From Ornithodoros turicata (lineage: Eukaryota > Arthropoda > Arachnida > Ixodida > Argasidae): 64,000 nucleotides of DNA. The notes under the pieces are model-generated. The model saw only the letters and a list, made by a program, of their open reading frames with translations, searched no databases and was not told the DNA's origin. Below are positions 60,363 through 64,000 of the stretch, piece after piece. The first letter of the stretch is position 1; each line of letters opens with the position of its first letter. The DNA is taken from contig NC_088204.1 in the NCBI RefSeq assembly GCF_037126465.1, forward strand, positions 78,243,807 to 78,307,806. The letters run 5' to 3'. Position numbers and translations under genes: made by a program.

Positions 60363-61320
60363 CTAGTGGTGCGCTTGTTCCCCTTCGGCTGCAGCCTCGG
60401 CTTCTCCTTGTTCAGGTGAGCCATCGTGAGGCCAGTAAGTGGGCTTGTCCAAGTTAATCGCGTGCTGCGGATAGTACTTGGCATAATCCTCCATTGTCAT
60501 GTGCGCAGCTGGGATGATGGTTTCGAAATGGGCCAACTGGAAGAGATGCAAAAGGTGTCAGACGACAGTCTGCTTCCTCCAAACAACAACAGCAACATTA
60601 TCCAAACTCGAAACGTCACCTCTTGCTTGTAGTCGTCAATTCTCTGCTTGGAGTCAGCAATGAAGTTTGTTATGTCTTCTTTCTATGAAAGGAAAGCACG
60701 CGCTATTTATTTTTTTTTTTTCCACGGAAGACAAAATACGTAGCACGAAACAGGCACGTTGTTAAATAAAAAAAAAAAAAAAAATACGGTAATACTTACA
60801 GCCTCACGTTCTTGGGCGTCGATAAGTGGTGTGAGATGTTCTTTCGGGAAAGGGACCACGAAGCTCTTGTACTGAAAACCATAAGAATTTCCTGAAGTTC
60901 CAAACTGTATTCAGCGGGTTAAGCGGGTGTATCCAGTATTTCGCGACGCATTGAAAACCACAAGGTTTCGTACACGCAGCAACTCACCGCCTTTTCCATC
61001 TCATCTACGAGAGCCGGGTTACCGATACGAGACCTGTACATCCCAAAGTCGATAGGAGGAGGGTTTTCTGGATACTGGAAAACTCTAAAAGTGAAGAAAA
61101 GTAACGTTACTTATTATGCTATTCCATTTGCGGCAGTCGAGATGCAAAATTATGCCGCAGTAGCCGATGCACGACATCCTAAGCAGAAGCGAGATTACCT
61201 CCTCAAATATCCATCAGACTTGGTTTTAAACACTTGAAATTGTTGCCTTTGGGCTGCCGGTACCCTTTCCGAAAAAGCCGCCCAATTAATTGCGGACTTA
61301 GAAATCCTTTTCGCAGCCAT
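60363..61320 (-). CDS. ATPsynD: ATP synthase subunit d, mitochondrial, 5 exons, 175 aa
   Basis: Subunit d is part of the peripheral stalk of mitochondrial F1Fo ATP synthase, on the matrix side. Exons in transcription order: 61320-61199 (ATG at 61320), 61084-60988, 60871-60800, 60682-60620, 60536-60363 (stop). All junctions are GT-AG and in phase. Recognisable family features are the start MAAKRISKSAINWAAFSERV, then RVFQYPENPPPIDF, YKSFVVPFPKE, the helical SKQRIDDYKQELAHFE and the MTMEDYAKYYP block near the C-terminus. The tail is Glu/Ala-rich and more variable. Length fits the family (about 160-180). The gene looks intact. It is transcribed away from the KCTD gene, sharing a short intergenic region. 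Confidence 0.95.
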
Positions 61321-61806
61321 CTCTAACGATGAGAAGGTCACCACAAAAGTGAAATGTGTAACGGCTTGGATTGATTTTTCGTGCCATAAAACAAGCCGTC
61401 TGCTATTGACGACGGGAGTTGGGTGCTCACTTTCCGAAGTTTTCTGGCCTTTCTGGCATATTATCTACGGTTTATTTATTGGCATTTTATTTTATAAATA
61501 ATTGTAATTAATGTTTACGAGGTTCAAAATACACTGATCAGCAGTGAGAAAAAAAGAAAGAAAAACAGAACAAAAGAGAAAAGAGGAAAAGAGTTATTGT
61601 CGTAGCAGCCTCGGTTTCGCATCTAGGTGTACGCTATGCGCGCCGTGCAGATATTTAAAATTATTCAAATGACAATGACATCACTACGTAGTTCTGTGTG
61701 TCACAAGCAAACTTTTCATAAAAGTTTATTATACACGATTGAGTTTTGCTACTCGGGAACCTCTTGCGGTGGAATTTCTAACTACGGGTACAGGGGTACA
61801 CCAAAG
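61321..61806. promoter_or_regulatory. Probable bidirectional promoter between ATPsynD and KCTD genes
   Basis: Only about 486 bp separate the two divergent start codons. No clear TATA box is positioned for either gene. The segment is AT-rich with a purine-rich tract (AAAAAGAAAGAAAAACAG at about 61550). Shared regulation is inferred from the arrangement. Confidence 0.5.
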
Positions 61807-63240
61807 ATGGCGGAAAAGGGTGCGAACTCCTGCGATGGAGAAGCGTCAGCCGAAGAAAATGCAGATTCCGCCTCGAAATCTCCGCTGAACAAGCAATGGG
61901 TGAAATTAAACGTCGGTGGTACCTGCTTTCTGACGACCCGTACTACTCTCTGCCGCGATCCAAAGTCCTTTTTGTATCGACTATGTCAAGAAGACCCGGA
62001 GTTGAGCTCTGACAAGGTGAGCGGTTTTTCGTCGCTTCTCGATAGCGCACGTCGGGTCGTTAGTTTCCGTTAGACGAGATTATTTTTACGTAGAAAACAT
62101 CCCAGAGCGGGTGTCGTCTGCTGGATACTTGAACGCGATCTTGCACGCAGACGATCAAATGTTTGAAATTTACTCTTTCGCCGTGTTGTTCAATGAATAT
62201 AATTTTTGCAGTCAGCTCAGGCTGGTGCTTCTTTGCAATTTTTTTTTGCCAATTTCCAGGATGAAACCGGCGCCTACTTAATTGACCGAGACCCCACTTA
62301 CTTCGGACCTATCTTAAATTATTTACGGCATGGGAAACTCGTCATAAACAAGGACCTAGCTGAAGAAGGTACTTGGATTATTGACTACATACTTTTATTT
62401 TGCTTATTTAGCAGTCACTCTGATCTCATTGCGTATACACAAGAAATTTCATTGATGCTCCTTCCGTCAGGGGTGCTGGAAGAGGCAGAGTTCTACAACA
62501 TCACCGAGCTCATCAAGCTCGTGAAGCGGCTCATCCAAGAGCGCAACCAGCATCACAGAGCGCGGGACGCCAAGAAGCATGTGTATCGCGTGCTCCAATG
62601 TCACGAGGACGAGCTCACCCAAATGGTTTCCACAATGTCCGACGGGTGGCGCTTCGAACAGGTCGGTAAGGCAGCGGAGGTTGTCGAAAAGTACGCTGAA
62701 CTCGCTTTTTTTTTTCTTTTCAACAGCTGATCAACATCGGCTCTTCGTACAACTACGGAAACGAGGACCACGCCGAGTTCCTGTGCGTGGTGTCGCGCGA
62801 GTACCCCGGCGCAACTCCCAACGCCACGGAGTTCGAGCCCACCGATCGTGCACAGGCGAGTAGTGCCCGTTGTTGCCGGATGTGGAGGCTTTTTTTTAAA
62901 AAAATATCCCTCGGACACCACCGAGGCAAAAACGCCTCTGGCGAGCCCGCACGCTGTTTCTACCCATGCACTGTCCTGTTGGAAATGGGATTGTCCAATA
63001 GCTCATTAGTGGGGTTCTTTTTTTTTTTTTTTTTTCGCAATAGTCCCCCCCGGGACTAGGCGCCCGGACTAGGAAATAGGCGCCTCATTTATCGCGTGTA
63101 AATAGCACCCGATTTTTGCCCTCCCGAATTTGAAAAATCGTAAAACGCAAAAACTCTTCACCCTACTCATTAGTCAACACGTTTGAATATTGTCATTCTG
63201 TTCTCAACAGCTGATCCAGCAGAAGGCTGCCCGCATGTGA
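61807..63240 (+). CDS. KCTD2/5/17-like BTB (T1) domain protein, 5 exons, 222 aa
   Basis: KCTD2/5/17 proteins form pentamers and act as substrate adaptors for cullin-3 ubiquitin ligase. Exons: 61807-62016, 62260-62368, 62471-62661, 62727-62855, 63211-63240 (TGA). The BTB/T1 fold runs from [18 protein letters not shown] (residue 31) through [31 protein letters not shown] and EEAEFYNI. The C-terminal domain has [17 protein letters not shown] and [17 protein letters not shown], diagnostic of this subgroup. The final residues end in AARM, like the family's short terminal motif. The ATG at 61807 was chosen because it gives the family-type MAE start; an in-frame ATG at 61636 would add unrelated residues. 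The last intron uses a GC donor (CAG-gcgagt). Confidence 0.95.
62880..63166. repeat. Degenerate GGGTTAAACCCG-family repeat in KCTD last intron
   Basis: Contains CACCCGATTTTTGCCCTCCCG and AATTTGAAAAATCGTAAAAC words also present near 54550. A poly-T run (63018-63036) sits inside. It fills most of the intron. Confidence 0.5.
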
Positions 63241-63608
63241 GGCCACTCAACCAAAGCCCCCACCTCACCTCCTGCTGTTGATGGGCCATTATCTGTGATA
63301 GCAACAAAAGAATCACAGCCAGTGCAATGCGTGCCGGGGAGACGCAGTAGAAGTCTTAGCACCACACACACACACACACGTTCCGTTGTGCGTCGGCCGT
63401 TACGTCAGCCTAGTGCCAAGTACCAAAGACCCCCCTCCTCCTCCTCCTCCCAACTCAAGAATCTCCTGGGAACACCGAGTCATCGCAAGTTTTTTCTAGG
63501 AAGACTTTTCCGCCGCCACGTGTTATTTTTTCGTTGTTGGCCGTCAACTCATCAGCTCCCAGCATTTCTGTGTTGTCGTTGTCACTCTGAGTGTAACACC
63601 GTCTTGCT

Positions 63609-63614
63609 AATAAA
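63609..63614 (+). terminator. Polyadenylation signal of the KCTD gene
   Basis: AATAAA about 370 bp after the TGA, followed by a GT/T-rich stretch near 63700 that could be the downstream element. Confidence 0.55.
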
Positions 63615-64000
63615 ACCGGTCGAGAACGACGTCGCTCCGCCTGTCGGTAAATTTGGTGCAGAAGGATTCCAACCGCTTCTTGGAAGATCATGCTTTATCG
63701 TTTTTTTTTGTGTGTGTTTTTTTTTTCTGCATTTTTTTTGTAGAGAGCTACACAAAATGGATAGGATGTTTCTGCCTGTAATCTCTCGTAATTGATTGGA
63801 GTATACGTAAAGGACCCATGTGGGCATTACCATTTCTGTAATACAAGTAGTACAAGCAAACAAATTCGGGTATTTATTTTCGAGTCGAAATATTACTGCC
63901 GAAAAAAGAATATTTTTAAAAAGTGGGATAGACGCCGAAAGCACAAAAATTTACAAAATTTACACAATAACAGATGCCGAAATCCACAAATACTGTTATA

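Overview
This 64 kb window is eukaryotic nuclear DNA. Genes are split by GT-AG introns (one GC-AG), introns reach several kb, there is no operon-like packing, and most of the sequence is dispersed repeats. The genes (TMC channel, KCTD2/5/17-type BTB protein, ATP synthase subunit d) are animal genes. The many foldback MITEs, tRNA-derived SINEs, a DIRS-type element and a CGGBP1/hAT-like relic suggest an arthropod, most likely a tick or related arachnid. That taxonomic placement is inference; no species-diagnostic marker is present.

Layout. (1) 0-2.1 kb: a broken CGGBP1-like hAT-derived relic, then the last two exons of an acidic, unrecognised protein whose 5' part lies left of the window. (2) 2.1-15.2 kb: no cellular gene seen; AT-rich and foldback repeats, and an apparently full-length DIRS-like tyrosine-recombinase retroelement on the minus strand (about 6.94-11.85 kb) abutting a short foldback derivative of itself. 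(3) 15.3-42.2 kb: one large, phase-consistent multi-exon gene for an unrecognised protein with a soluble N-terminal half, several hydrophobic segments and a coiled-coil-like tail. Its introns hold a deleted mariner, foldback MITEs, a satellite of about 25 monomers of 182 bp, SINEs and a 334-bp palindrome. (4) 44.4-59.2 kb: a complete 16-exon TMC (transmembrane channel-like) gene, 789 aa by splice reconstruction. (5) 60.3-61.3 kb, minus: complete five-exon mitochondrial ATP synthase subunit d. (6) 61.8-63.2 kb, plus: complete five-exon KCTD2/5/17-like gene, head to head with subunit d across about 0.5 kb, with a GC-AG last intron.

The cellular genes are unrelated neighbours, not a functional cluster. 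The most interesting material is the mobile and repetitive DNA: a satellite that appears to have grown from a dispersed MITE still present as single copies nearby; SINEs that share a body but carry different tRNA-like heads; a MITE inserted in a MITE of the same family; elements with diagnostic target duplications (10 bp, TTAA, TA); and a DIRS element whose gag-plus-recombinase frame stays open across the whole reverse transcriptase region. The unrecognised membrane gene is the best candidate for an undescribed protein family.
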